From Dolomedes plantarius (Eukaryota; Arthropoda; Arachnida; Araneae; Dolomedidae), in NCBI GenBank assembly GCA_907164885.2, contig OU015497.1, positions 69,082,429-69,146,428 on the forward strand: 64,000 nt of DNA. Direction: 5' to 3'. A program made the translations under genes and the position numbers. Shown here one piece after another: positions 47,027 through 60,695 of the stretch; positions within the stretch are counted from its first letter, which is position 1; the number at the start of each line of letters is the position of its first letter. The notes under the pieces were generated by a model. The model made no database searches. It was not told the DNA's origin and saw nothing but the letters and a program-made list of their open reading frames with translations.

Positions 47027-48200
47027 TAGGCTAACAGCTTGCCGAGAAGCTAATTTTCAAGCAGCCAAACATCTCTTTGCGGACCGTGACCGGGGATAAA
47101 TTTAAGATGAATGGAAAATTTGCACTCCACATAAGCATAGGGAATAATAGTTATCGGCATACGGCATATGTTGCCGATATTGTTGACCCGATGATTCTCG
47201 GGTTTGACTTTTTAACCAAATATAATTTCGTAATAAATTCCAGTTGTAACCAAATTATAGCCACTCAAGATAGCACCATACCCTCCATGCCGGATAATAG
47301 TATAAGAGGTCTTTTTGCTGCCGCAACTCTTGTGGACAGTCGAAAGGTACAGCCCCCGTCAAGATTGCCGATGTCAGCAATAAAGACAAGAAAATTCATA
47401 AAAATGAAATGTTGCCAACTTATTCCCCGGTCACCGGAAAAAGTAGAAAGCGTAACCTGCGAGTCGTCGAGCGCTCCAATTTGACCGCAAATGTATTGAA
47501 AAGTGCGGAATTTATTGATCAACGAAGAATGGAAGCAGAGTAATTCCTCAATGAATTCCAGGCCGTGCTCGCTCGTGCAACAGATGTGGGCCGCACGAAC
47601 TTGACGTAACACCGAATTGTCACGAAGAACTACACCCCGATCAAGCAGCATCCCAGAAGGCGTCCTTTGACGAAGCAAGGTCAGCGTGGCCAGCGACAGA
47701 ATGAGGAGGTGTTACGACGCGACAACGACAGACGATCAGTTCGAGGAAGGAACCAAAGCTCGGCTGTGGAGTACCGTGCGCCGGGAGGGTCTACCTGTCA
47801 AGCTACAGTTCCGCTGGAGAGGTCCAATCGTCACCGTCAAAATAATCAACGACATCGTTGTGTGAACTCGAGTGTCTGCAATCAGCAAAACGAAGGTCGT
47901 ACATTACGACCGGCTCGCTCCTTACTATGTATGGGGCGTGAGTGGGTCCTGAAGTATTTGAGGATACCGGAGCCACGGCTCGTAGGCTGTTGCCAAGTAG
48001 ATACAGGTTACTAATTTTTATTTTCTTTTATTAATGTTGCTACTGTTATTTTTATATGTTAATTTATTTAGTTTATAATTATATATGTTATATGCTTTAT
48101 GTTTATTTATGTAAAGTTGTATATAGTAGTAGCATTTTAGGACCGCTGATGTTAGTGGAAGGATTGTCCGGGACATTCAGTCTTTTAGAGGAGGGGGAAA

Positions 48201-49007
<807 letters not shown>

Positions 49008-49070
49008 GACTATGGCTTTCCTAGGGGAGTTGTATCCTCTATTGGAGTTTTAGGATGCATTGTGATCCAC
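49008..49070 (+). repeat. 63-bp flanking repeat, right copy
   Basis: Same sequence as 43440-43502 apart from three substitutions, in the same orientation, on the far side of the gypsy-1 complex. Confidence 0.95.
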
Positions 49071-49533
49071 ATTGTGATCATATATTTAATGTGTATATTA
49101 TATTTAAAGAAATTCTTTCGATCGGGATAAATCTATCTCAAACTCATGGAATGACACATCACGAAAATCAGTTTCTTGTTCCCATATACTTCTGCTGTGT
49201 TCTACACTCGAATATATTACATGGGAAGCTCAAGTAGCATAGCAAACCCAAGTCTGGCATCCCCACCCAAGAGAAATATGAAGGATCATGAGCATTTGTT
49301 AAATTAATCAAATTTATGCGTTTACATGAGCTATATATGTCTTGAGAACAGAATATAATAACAGAGATGACTATTTAGCCTGATGTATTTACAGTTCATT
49401 TCCACGTCATGTCGAGACAAACACACAAATGATTGCATTGGATGATGACATTCGAGACATCGTAAACATCCAGAGACTTTGGAGAAATGAAATCCTGAGA
49501 CATTGTATGCCGAAGCATATATGACCATGCCAA

Positions 49534-49539
<6 letters not shown>
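49071..49539. other. Non-coding DNA
   Basis: Nothing recognised. Confidence 0.55.
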
Positions 49540-49564
<25 letters not shown>

Positions 49565-49565
49565 C

Positions 49566-49610
<45 letters not shown>
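49540..49610. repeat. (TA)n(TG)n microsatellite
   Basis: TA units with one CTA interruption (49565), then TG units. Confidence 0.96.
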
Positions 49611-49619
49611 CTGTGTGTA

Positions 49620-50335
49620 TACAAAATTTAGTATAATGAATGTATATTTATTTAAATTCGAAATTTCTATATTTGACTCTATATACTTATCCCGAAACTA
49701 CTATATTCTTTTTTTAAAAAGATATAATTTGGAACTTACAGTTTTGAACTATATTCTGCTGCGCTGCACATTTTAAGGACCAACGAAGCATATACCAAGA
49801 ATGCTTCTCAAGGGTTTTTGTGGCTGGAAATACCGAATACGGGGAAAGCAAGATAAGAGAAATCTTTTAGATGTAGTTTGTTCGAAGAAAAAGATCTTGA
49901 ATTAAAATGAAAAGTTTGATATTTCGCTAACTCCGTAAACAATGTTTAAGTGGTTTAAAACTATATTTTTTTTCTTTACATTTTGATTTCAATTTATTCA
50001 CAGATGAAATGCTCAAGAATAAATGCATAAAAGATTATTGTTGCTGAGAATCGTTCATCCTCAAACTTATTTAAGAGCATGTAAAACCAGTTTTATAAGG
50101 GTTAGAATATGGCTTTTAATGTTTAAAAAGAATTTCGTTTCTTTGAATATTTAAAGAAATAAATTTTGAATATATGAAAAGAATTATACAACCGCATTTC
50201 ATGAATATTTTTTTCCTTTTGCTGCCATTACAATATTGAAAAAAAATAATTAAATATATTAAAATATTAAACAATTTCGACACAATTGAACAGACAAGAA
50301 ATATTTTCTGCATGTGCAGAAAATTAGGATTTTTT
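49620..50335. other. AT-rich DNA
   Basis: No gene or element could be supported. Confidence 0.55.
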
Positions 50336-50337
50336 TT

Positions 50338-50560
50338 CCAATGCGGAGGCACTTGTCCTCAAACATTCGCCTATACTACGCCGCAATTTTACTGCCCATT
50401 TTATTGTGGAGCACTATATAGGCCGACAGCATTACACCTATGAAGAGACGACATAAACAGAGTCATTTTTCGTGGCGCGACGCAAGGATTCGATCTGTGC
50501 ACCCTCAGCACCGAAAACCAACGCTCTGTAGCACTGGGCCGTCACATTCCCGTAGAAATA
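50338..50560 (-). mobile_element. tRNA-derived SINE (minus strand), best-preserved copy
   Basis: On the minus strand the head reads GGCCCAGTGCTACAGAGCG (A-box-like) and CACAGATCGAATCCTTGCG (B-box-like, about 50500). The body follows, with TATAGTGCTCCACAATAAAA, and the 3' end CAAGTGCCTCCGCATTGG plus an A-run (50338 downward). The body matches 10170-10415 and the 3' end matches 5760-5785, defining one family. Confidence 0.7.
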
Positions 50561-50637
50561 AGGAATGAAATAATTATTAAATTATAGTTTGATTTTCAAA
50601 TCAGGGTCATCAAACGGGTCAGTTATTGTTACATACG

Positions 50638-50660
50638 ACATATATATATATATATATATT
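50638..50660. repeat. Short (TA)n run
   Basis: About 11 TA units. Confidence 0.9.
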
Positions 50661-50975
50661 AACCTTCCAGCATTTATAAATATTTTATTTACAAATATTT
50701 TAAGGTCCTTAAATATTGTATATATTGTACCTTTTACATTGTAATTTGTTTCTGTCCCCACCATGCCTGAACTTGTGGAGGTTAGCTGTCGTTGTGCATA
50801 TCACACCCTATATGATCACATGTCAAAAATAAACTTATTTCGGTGCAAAAATAGACTTATTTGTCTTGGTGTCAGATATAACAGCACGCCACTACGCATC
50901 ATGTATTGGCTTCAACTTAACGAATCTAACAACCTCTCCTCTCTTCCAAGTTGCAGAGATTTTGTAAACATTCTT

Positions 50976-51327
50976 CATGGGTGCAGTGACCCAGTTGGCA
51001 AAAGCATCGGGCTAGTGATTTGAAGGTCACTGGTTCGATGCTTGCCACTGCAAATCCACTGCTGTGTACACTAATGGCGGTTGGTACACGTAAAATCTGT
51101 CGTTTCTGCAATGTCCTCCAAGTTGTCAAAATTACCCCTGGAAGTGCGGGATTAAGTGTTCTGGTCTTGTCACTTGATTCGGTTCAAAATTATGGGCCCC
51201 TTGTGGGATACGACCCTTGTGGTGCGACTCAAAACAGGAGCCGCACCTTCATCGCCCATAGCCTCCAGGACTTGATCTGATGTTGCTATCCGTCAAGTAG
51301 CATAAGCAACAACAATAAATATTCTTC
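50976..51327 (+). mobile_element. tRNA-derived SINE (plus strand), second family
   Basis: The tRNA-like head has an A-box region (CCAGTTGGCAAAAGC, about 50990) and a clear B box (GGTCACTGGTTCGATGC, about 51025-51041). A body of about 250 bp follows (CCCCTGGAAGTGCGGGATTA; TGTGGGATACGACCC), with a simple (AAC/AAT) tail at 51305-51320. No intact cloverleaf is present, so it is not a functional tRNA gene. The body differs from the SINEs at 5484 and 50338. Confidence 0.75.
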
Positions 51328-51329
51328 AA

Positions 51330-51600
51330 CTTTTTATATTTCTTATCAATTTTAACCAATTATCGATAGCAGTATTTTCCACCATGTGTTCAATCAAGTA
51401 AGTTAACTTATAGCTGTCAAAGCAACTATATTGACAGGATTTGCTAACCATTCAAGGAAATAAATGACTACAAGAATACATATATATATTTAAAAGTCTA
51501 ATATATTTTTAAAAGTCATAAAACGGTTTTTAATCATTAAGAAATGAAACTATTTCATTTTAAATCGAAAAAGCAACACATCGGATTGCCACTCAGCTAG
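51330..51600. other. Non-coding spacer
   Basis: AT-rich; nothing recognised. Confidence 0.55.

Positions 51601-51665
<65 letters not shown>
51601..51665. repeat. (TA)n microsatellite abutting the gypsy-2 5' LTR
   Basis: TA units with one ACA interruption. The LTR sequence starts directly at its end, and the first 20 or so LTR bases are missing. Confidence 0.96.
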
Positions 51666-51668
<3 letters not shown>

Positions 51669-51979
51669 GTTAATCGGGAGGATATACGCCATGGACAGAT
51701 CAGCAGAGGATGTCGCGAGATGGCGCTCCGACTCACCTGGCCAATGAGAAAGAGGCGCAAGGAACATTTGAAATCCGAACTGTTGTGCATCACTTCCGGT
51801 GCAGTTCCGATATAATATTCGTAGTGCTTGCATGCACTTTACCTGCTGGGATATGTTCGGCCGTTATAACTTCAAGACACTAAGCCTTTTGTAAATATTT
51901 CTGTACATAGTTTAATTAAATGTTAGTATTATTTATGTGTTATTTAGTAATTGTTTTTCAAACGGCGAACTATTCCACA
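51666..51979 (+). repeat. 5' LTR of gypsy-2
   Basis: From GCAGTTAATCGGGAGG to TATTCCACA; shares GCCATGGACAGATCAGCAGA and CATCACTTCCGGTGCAGTTC with the 3' LTR. Confidence 0.92.
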
Positions 51980-51981
51980 TG

Positions 51982-51999
51982 TGGGGGCTAGACAACGGA
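51982..51999 (+). other. Candidate primer-binding site of gypsy-2
   Basis: TGGGGGCTAGACAACGGA lies just inside the 5' LTR and starts with TGG. The primer tRNA is not identified. Confidence 0.55.
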
Positions 52000-52317
52000 T
52001 TACCCGGTACCAGAAAAGTCGCCGCTATTAAATTATGAGATGTCTAACTCCAGAACCATCGTCCAGATTTCCACCATTTTTCGAATGAATCAAGCGCAGT
52101 GAATACTGCCATGTATTTTAAGCTGATTCTCTCTTTCGCCGGCTTCAAGTGGGGACGTTTGCCTTCAAGCTGCCTTCAAGTGGGAGCTGCGAATCACCGG
52201 AATACGTCGATTGTGTCCACAACCATTGAGCTCATCGCCATACCAGGTAGGATCTATCCAATTTATTTCAAGTAAAATAATTTCTGCAACTGTGTGATTG
52301 AATTGTTACTTCCGAAA

Positions 52318-53489
52318 ATGTTCAAGAATACCAGAAAAGATGATTTACTGCGAGTTATTTCAGAAATTGGCGAAACACCGCCTGAAAATGCTACGGTTTT
52401 ACAATTAAGACAGGTCATCGAAAACAGCCAGAATTTTAAAGGAGAAATTGAATATGTATGGGATTTGTTAACCGCAGCGGTCGAGGATCGTTTGCAAGAA
52501 AAATCACATTTAACTGAACAGGAACTTGAGAAATTACGCTTCGATCAGGAACTTGAGAAATTACTCTTAGGTCGGGAAAATGAGAAAATTAAATTAGAAA
52601 ATGAAAAAATCAAGTTAGAAAATGATCGGATTCAAAATGAGAGAGCATTTGAGTTACAGAAGCTAAAAATAGCAAATTCTGAACTTTTGTTGCAGACGAG
52701 CATGGGAACACAACAAAATTCAAATTTGAACGGTAATCAACCAGTGATTCCCACCCACAAATTGAACATTTGATTACAAGTATTTGTACATTGACTGTTT
52801 CGGTTTCAACCAATCCCGAAAATTTTCACTTATATTTTCAAATTGTGGAACGTGCGTTTCCAACTAAAAAGGTACCACCCGAATTTCAAGATGAAATTCT
52901 TCTAAATTTATTGGGTACAAAAAGTCGCCATGTTTTAATCTATGCTACCGAAGAGGAATTAAAGGATTATGCTATGATTAAAGCACTAATTTTGCGAGAA
53001 TTCAAACCGACACCCCGACAATGTTTGAATAACTTCAAAAAAGCTTCGCGCTATAAAGACGAATCACACGTGCAATTTGTTTCTCGACTTTCTGCTATTT
53101 ACGATTATTATCTAAAATTACGCGGAGAAACTGATTTTAAAGGATTGTGTGTATTGATTGTATGTGATAGAATGTTTACCACATTAGATAAAGAAACTTC
53201 CTCACACATTGCCATTAAGCAAGGAGAAATTTTTTATAAACCCATAGAAATGGCAAAGGAAATTGATCTATTTTATGTATCCAAAGGGAAAAGTTTTAGT
53301 TGGGATGAAACCAAATATTCTCAATATCGCGAACCTAAATACAAAAATTATCCACCGCAAGAGCATCGCACCTCAGACAATCGTACTACAGTTCTAAGTA
53401 AAAATGTTCACCATAACAATGATAAATTTTGCTTCATATGCAATTCGAAATATCATCTCGCAAAATTCTGTGACAAACGTAATGAATAG
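52318..53489 (+). pseudogene. Gypsy-2 gag pseudogene
   Basis: The start chosen is the ATG at 52318 (MFKNTRKDDLLRVISEIGE); an in-frame ATG eight codons earlier is possible. An N-terminal helical domain is followed by a charged coiled coil with a duplicated NEKIKLE unit (about 52580-52625). A frame change near 52755 leads into the capsid-like region (NPENFHLYFQIVERAFPTKK through IAIKQGEIFYKPIEMAKEI). A single zinc knuckle, CFICNSKYHLAKFC (C-x2-C-x4-H-x4-C, about 53430), lies near the C-terminus and ends at a stop at 53487. Confidence 0.85.
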
Positions 53490-53552
53490 CCTTTCAATTC
53501 CGTCAGTAGTGTTAAAATCCTGAATCAATCCACCACATCTGAGTTACAGTTC

Positions 53553-56500
53553 ATGGAACTCGACATTGGAAATCAAACCGTTAAGTGCCTCTTGTATTCA
53601 GGAAGCGAACTTGTTGTAATCAATCCCCTCCACGTCAAGAATTTTAATTATATAGGCCGCTCTATTAAGTTACAAATTGCTTTTGGCAACACCATATGTA
53701 CAAAATTAGCAGCTTGTGATCTAAAACTTCCAAACGAGAATAAAAAGAGAATTATAGTAGCAGTTTCTGAGAAATGTAAATATCCGTGTATTCTTCCAGC
53801 CAAAATAATTATGCCTACAATTCCAGAAAATCACGATATCGCGGGTGAAAGTTTTATTCCCTCAAAAGTTGACCCAATTGTACAAAAATCCGTCCACACA
53901 GGAAGTCATAAATCTCTACAACCGGAGAGTTCATCAAGGTCACGATTCGAACGCTTTCCACTTGAAAAGGGAAAACAAAACTCATTTTTAGAAAATGTAT
54001 TATCAGATAGCATTTTAGATGATATTAATTGTGTAAATACTAGTATTCGTAAAATGCTTGAAAGTGATATTTCCTTAAATGGAAATGTGTCCCGATGTAC
54101 ATAAAATGATACTAAACCAGAATTTTCAAATGTGAATTTATGTGAAATGTATAATGTAGCATCCCATTCAAATAGTAGAATTACTGAAGAACCCAAAGTT
54201 AATTTACTGTGTCAAGTGTTTAATGTAACAGAATCTGTTGATAATAATGTAGATTTAAACCATTTACTCAATGAAGAATTGCTTCATCATGTATCAAAAT
54301 TAATACCTGAATATCGTCCAAAAAATGTCTCAGCACAAAATTGAAAATGTCACTTGTCCTCACAGATGATATTCCTGTTACACAACCTCCTCGTCGTTTC
54401 GGATTACCAGAGAAAAAAATTGTTCGAGAACAAATTGCGCAATGGTTAAAAGATGGTACCATACAGATAAGTTTCTCTGATTACTGCTCACCTACCGTGT
54501 TAGTAAACAAAAAAGATGGTTCGAAACGCTTATGGATCGATTATAGACAGTTAAATGCCAAAACAATAAAGGATCGTTATCCTTTACCGATCATCCAGGA
54601 TATTTTCGATCAATTAGCAACTGGTACATTTTTTAATACTCTTGACCTCAAAAATGCTTATTTCCATATTGACATGCATGCATCTATTTATAAGTTCACT
54701 GCATTTGCCACTCCTCAAGGTCCTTATGAATTTCTACGTGTGCCCTTCAGATTATCTAACAGTCCTTCTATTTTTCAGCGATATATTCATTCTATTTTTT
54801 AAGATATCATCCACGAAGGTATTGTTATAGTATACCTTGATGATATAATTATTCCCTCCACCACGGTCCATGAAGGAGTCGAAAGATATCACGCGTTCAT
54901 GATATAGCATCCAAATACGGATTAGACCTCAATTTGAAGAAGTGCAAGGTCCTCCAAACCAAAATTGAATTCCTCGGTCACATTCTAGAAAACGGCACCA
55001 TTAAGCCCTCTGTTGAAAAGACAATTGCTGTCTAAAATTTTCCTATGCCAAAAATGTCCAAGCAACTGCAAAGTTTAATCGGTTTAACCGGTTACTTTCG
55101 TAAATTTATTCAGAATTATGCACAAATCGCAAAACCTCTCAGTGATCTCCTTCGCAAAAACACTAAGTTACATTTCGGCCCTTCCCAATAACATGCATTT
55201 CGCCAACTAAAACTAGCACTAATGAACGAACCTGTCCTCCATCTATTTTGTCAGGGTTCTACCCTTGAGCTACATACTGATGCCTCAAAAAGTGGGTACG
55301 GAATGATATGACTTCAGCTTGGTGAAGATAATGCTTTACATCCTATATGTTTTATGAGTAAAAAAACCAGTATCCAACAAGAAAAATATTCTTCTTATGA
55401 ATTAGAAGTCCTAGCCGTCATTAAGGCGCTAACCAAATTTCGGACTTACCTGTTAGGCTCTGGGTTTAAAATTATTACTGACTGTGCTGCGTTCAAACAA
55501 ACTATGTCTAAAAAATAATTAATCCTTAAGATAGCTAGATCGGCATTGTTTTTAGAAGATTTCGATTATGAGATAATCCATCGAACTGGTACACAAATGC
55601 AACATGTTGATGCTCTTAACCGGTACCGCGTGATGAACATCACGCTACAAGATGATTCTCTAAATGTCAAAATTATAAAAGCTCAAGCTACAGATGAATA
55701 CATTCAAACTCTCATAACGTTATGCAACAACGCCAAAACTACTGAGTTTATTGTGAAGAATGGCGTCCTGTTCAAAGTAAAGGATGACCGAGACTTACTT
55801 GTTATTCCCGAAAAGATGCAAACTGAAGCTGTACAAATGTGTCATTTACCAGGACATTTTGCAAGCACAAAAACAGAACAAATTTTGAAACAAGACTTCT
55901 ATATGCCAAAAGTGAAAACGAAAATCGAAAGTGTCATTGCGAATTGTATTGAGTGTATACTGTGTAATAGAAAAAGCGGGAAAAGCGAAGGATTTATGAA
56001 TCCGATTCCCAAAGAGAACTTACCCTTAAACACGTACCACGTAATTTTATTGGACCAATGCCCTCATCAAACAAAAAGTATCAGCACATTTTTACTGTGG
56101 TAGATGCATTTACGAAGTATGTTTGGCTCTACCCCACAAAATCAACGTCAGCTAAAGATGCCATCGACAAACTGAGGTTACAACAAACAACATTAGGAAA
56201 CACGTCGAGAATTATTTCAGATAAAGGTGGTGCATTTATATCCAACGAAATCCATGAATTTTGTAAAGAAGAAGATATAGACCACATTAAAATAACAGCC
56301 GGTATCCCAAGAGGAAACGGACAGGTGGAGAGGATGCACAGAACCCTCATCCCGATTTTGTCTAAACTAACCATCGATTATGCAACCAAGTGGTATAAGC
56401 ATGTACCTGCCGTTCAGAAAATTATTAACAGTACCATTTCAGGATCAACAAAATTTACACCTTTTGAACTTCTTACTACAGTTAAATTAAAGAGTAAAGA

Positions 56501-56858
56501 AGATTTAAAGATAAAGGAAATCCTAGAAGAAGAATATATCAAAGCAACTATGGAAGATCGAGAAAACATGAGAGAAATAGCAAAAGAAAATATATTGAAG
56601 ATACAAGAAGAAAATAAGAAAAATTTTTATCGCAAAAGGAAGGATGCAAGACGATATAAAATTGGAGAGCTCGTTGCGAGTGAAAGAACTCAATTTGGAG
56701 GTGGACTAAAACTTCGCCCTAAATTTTTTGGACCCTACAAGATTACGAAAATAAAGGCCAACGACAGATTTCATGTCCAAAAGTTAGGCAACCACGGTGG
56801 ACCGAATGTCACAAAGACTGCCGCAGATCACATGAAGCCATGGTTTGCCATCAATTAG
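53553..56858 (+). pseudogene. Gypsy-2 pol pseudogene (protease, RT, RNase H, integrase)
   Basis: Protease: KCLLYSGSELVVI (about 53585), where Tyr replaces the catalytic Asp of the D-S/T-G motif. RT: TQPPRRFGLPEKKIVREQIA, LWIDYRQLNAKT, FFNTLDLKNAYFHI and, after a stop at about 54800, VYLDDII (about 54828). RNase H: LELHTDASKSGYGM, YELEVLAVIKAL (about 55270-55430). Integrase: zinc-binding CHLPGHFASTKT...NCIEC, then a one-base deletion near 56044 that destroys the first catalytic aspartate and shifts frame. The second D (IISDKGGAF, about 56218) and the E (GNGQVERMHR, about 56322) remain. The C-terminal domain (FFGPYKITKIKANDRFHV) ends at 56858. Several stops lie at 54890-55170. Confidence 0.9.
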
Positions 56859-56974
56859 CAATATTGTCATCTGTATATACGTTTTTTTTCAAATGTTTAT
56901 TATCATGTACTCATATATCTTTCAGTTTTAGCATTTCGTGTAGCAATTATATGCCATCGTTGGGGTCGTGGATG

Positions 56975-57298
56975 TGTCAGTCCGGCCGCCTGTAGTTAAT
57001 CGAGTATATACGCCATGGACAGATCAGCAGAGGATGCCGCGAAATGGCGCTCCGACTCACCTGGCCAATGAGAAAGAGGCGCAAGGAACATTTAAACTGT
57101 TGTGCATCACTTCCGGTGCAGTTCCGATATAATATTCGTAGTTCTTGCATGCACTTAATCTGCTGGGATATGTTCGGCCATTGTAACTTCAAGGCACTAA
57201 GCCTTTTGTAAATGTTTCTTATATAGTTTAATTAAATGTTAGTATTCTTTAAGTGTTATTATTTAGTAATTAATCTTCCAACGGTGAACTATCCCACA
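56975..57298 (+). repeat. 3' LTR of gypsy-2
   Basis: Starts TGTCAGTCCGGCCGCC after a G-rich tract (TTGGGGTCGTGGATG) and ends TATCCCACA. It lacks about 11 bases (GAAATCCGAAC region, near 57092) relative to the 5' LTR. Confidence 0.9.

Positions 57299-57385
<87 letters not shown>
57299..57385. repeat. (CA)n(TA)n tract between gypsy-2 and the solo LTR
   Basis: CA units begin directly at the gypsy-2 LTR end; TA units run to the start of the solo LTR. Confidence 0.97.
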
Positions 57386-57388
<3 letters not shown>

Positions 57389-58286
57389 AATGAATTCGCC
57401 GAATGGTAGAGCGTAAAAGACGACGATATAATGAAGTAATATTAAATTAAATGATTTATTTACAGTGAGATGAATTCGATGCAATATTATTTACAACACT
57501 GTAGATTATACGCTCTAAATAGCGTACAGGGAACAAATTCAGCTGAAGAACACCAGTCTGGGTTGTAAGTCGAGATGCAATGAGAGTCTAAAACACGAGA
57601 GTTCTAATGAACAGATCCGTTCGGGATCTAAATGTAAGCTATCTACACAATCTATGACACTGTTTCTCTGGAAACAAGTCAACGTGGAGTCGACGGGGAA
57701 CAAGTCGACGGGGAAGAGCTTTGCCTATCACAATGACTTAAAATATTTATTTCAATGATTTCACTTCGTCTAGAAGCGGTCGACAGAATATTTAAAAAAC
57801 GTTGCCTATCAAAGGGACTTAGACTCTCTTAATCACGGCTGCATGCCTGAGTAGCTGCCTTCTAGATGCAAGTCTAGACGCTGACTGACTTTTTTTAGTT
57901 CCTAGCGACGCAACTCGTAGTTCTAGCGTTGCGATCGCTCGATATTTAAAAGTGTTTTATTTGGTTCCTTTAAAGTGACATCACTTTCCGGAGGTCCGAT
58001 TGGTGAGTCACTTCCTTCGTCAGCACATCAGCTGATTGCTTTAAGTCGCTTAATCTTCCCCTATCATCATGGATTAAGGGGTTGACCGAAACTAATGTCT
58101 TTTCAACTTTATGTCAAAAACTCAGATACACTGGTGCCTATCCTCCAGGTTTGCATTATCTGGGAGCGTTTTCTTCTGCCGCTCTGTTGTCTGCTGTGTT
58201 GCCTCGGGATTCCATGTTTGTCTTCTGTTGGGACGTGAAATGATTTAAAGGGTTTGCTCTACATTGTGAGGATCAATGGATTCTTC

Positions 58287-58289
<3 letters not shown>
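57386..58289 (-). mobile_element. Probable solo LTR (904 bp) inside a (TA)n tract
   Basis: It starts TGTAATGAATTC and ends GGATTCTTCACA: TG...CA, with imperfect 12-bp inverted termini (9 of 12). ATAT sits on both sides, but in a TA repeat this is uninformative as a target duplication. On the minus strand there is a TATA-like TTTTAAATATCG (about 57949) and an AATAAA near 57465, which sets the orientation. Internal short direct repeats (GTCGACGGGGAA twice near 57690; TTGCCTATCA twice) are typical of LTR U3. No internal domain of this family was found in the window. Confidence 0.6.

Positions 58290-58352
<63 letters not shown>
58290..58352. repeat. (TA)n microsatellite right of the solo LTR
   Basis: About 28 TA units plus a TATG interruption. 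Confidence 0.96.
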
Positions 58353-59800
<1,448 letters not shown>

Positions 59801-60637
59801 AATTCTACAATTACATGAAAACTACACTCATATCACGTAAGATTCGCATAATTAACTTCATTTACATTCCATTAGTATACAGATTTTTATTTTTATTTGA
59901 CCATGTTACAGTGCAATAATAATGTTTCACATTTATGTAAATTAATTTATTTTTCTTGAAAATAGTTTAAATAAGGTTCATAAAACCCGAAGACTATTTT
60001 TTTTGTCTTTCATCCGTCGTTTATAGTCTCAGTAAGAAATGCAAAAATGACATTGTATTTATTGTAATATGAATTTAGAGCTTTCTTTCAAGAACTACGC
60101 TTAATTTAACTTACTACTAAAACTATTATCTAGTTATTATATAATATATCTAGCTGAAAACCCGCACGTCGCTACTGAGTTCATTCAAATTAAATACAAC
60201 GGTCAATGTATGCAATTAATGCCAAAAAAATAAATATATATATTTATAATAAATACGGCGATCAATGTATACAATTGGTGTAATTCACAAAAACAGACAG
60301 ATTGAAATAAGTAAATTATACTATAACTATTATTCTTATTTACAGTTTTTTACAACTCTTGGAATAAATATAGTTTTCATAACAATAAGTTGAGATCAAA
60401 TGCTATGAATCTTCTATTGCCAGTCATCCTCTCTAAACGGACATGTTTTGTTTAGTACCGTCTGAGGACTACATACAGCCCAGGGGCGGCTCCAGTCCAG
60501 ATTTTTTTTCTTTTTTTTTTGGGGGGGGGGGAGGGGGCAATGTCGTCACTTGAGGTTATATATATATAAATATATATGTAATGACACGAGCGCGGGCCGA
60601 CGGAGGAAGGGCTGAGTGGCTCCACATATTTTTAATG

Positions 60638-60638
<1 letters not shown>
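59801..60638. other. Non-coding DNA with a poly-T/poly-G tract
   Basis: CAGGGGCGGCTCCAG at 60481 resembles a hAT terminus and is followed by T-runs and a G-rich run (60521-60537), but no partner end was found. A GC-rich patch (60583-60625) has no recognisable content. Confidence 0.45.

Positions 60639-60692
<54 letters not shown>
60639..60692. repeat. (TA)n microsatellite
   Basis: About 27 TA units. Confidence 0.97.

Positions 60693-60695
<3 letters not shown>

Larger units (their letters stand above)
45655..47990 (+). pseudogene. Gypsy-1 protease and pol remnants, split by mariner
   Basis: The aspartic-protease active site MLVDTGANVTIVRTDIQ is at about 45740-45790. The mariner then interrupts. 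After 47029 the protease resumes, with TVTGDKFKMNGKFALHI and VDPMILGFDFLTKYNF (about 47080-47230). The pre-RT linker (FQAVLARATDVGRTNLT, about 47552) runs to RRRPLTKQ (about 47678). There it joins the integrase C-terminus directly: VASDRMRRCYDATTTDDQFE, FRWRGPIVTVKIINDIVV and KVVHYDRLAPYY (47680 to about 47935), with one internal stop. RT, RNase H and the catalytic integrase core are absent. Confidence 0.85.
51666..57298 (+). mobile_element. Gypsy-2: Ty3/gypsy retrotransposon, complete layout, inactive
   Basis: A 5' LTR (51666-51979), primer site, gag, protease, RT, RNase H and integrase in that order, then the 3' LTR (56975-57298). Integrase after RNase H is the gypsy order. No envelope-like frame follows integrase. 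All coding parts carry stops or frameshifts, and the LTRs differ by substitutions and small indels, so the copy is old. Confidence 0.92.

Noticed and set aside
50985..51050. Possible tRNA gene (also 50480-50560 and 5490-5545)
   Set aside because: Box-B and A-box-like motifs exist, but acceptor and anticodon stems do not close. Each is followed by a SINE body and an A-rich tail.
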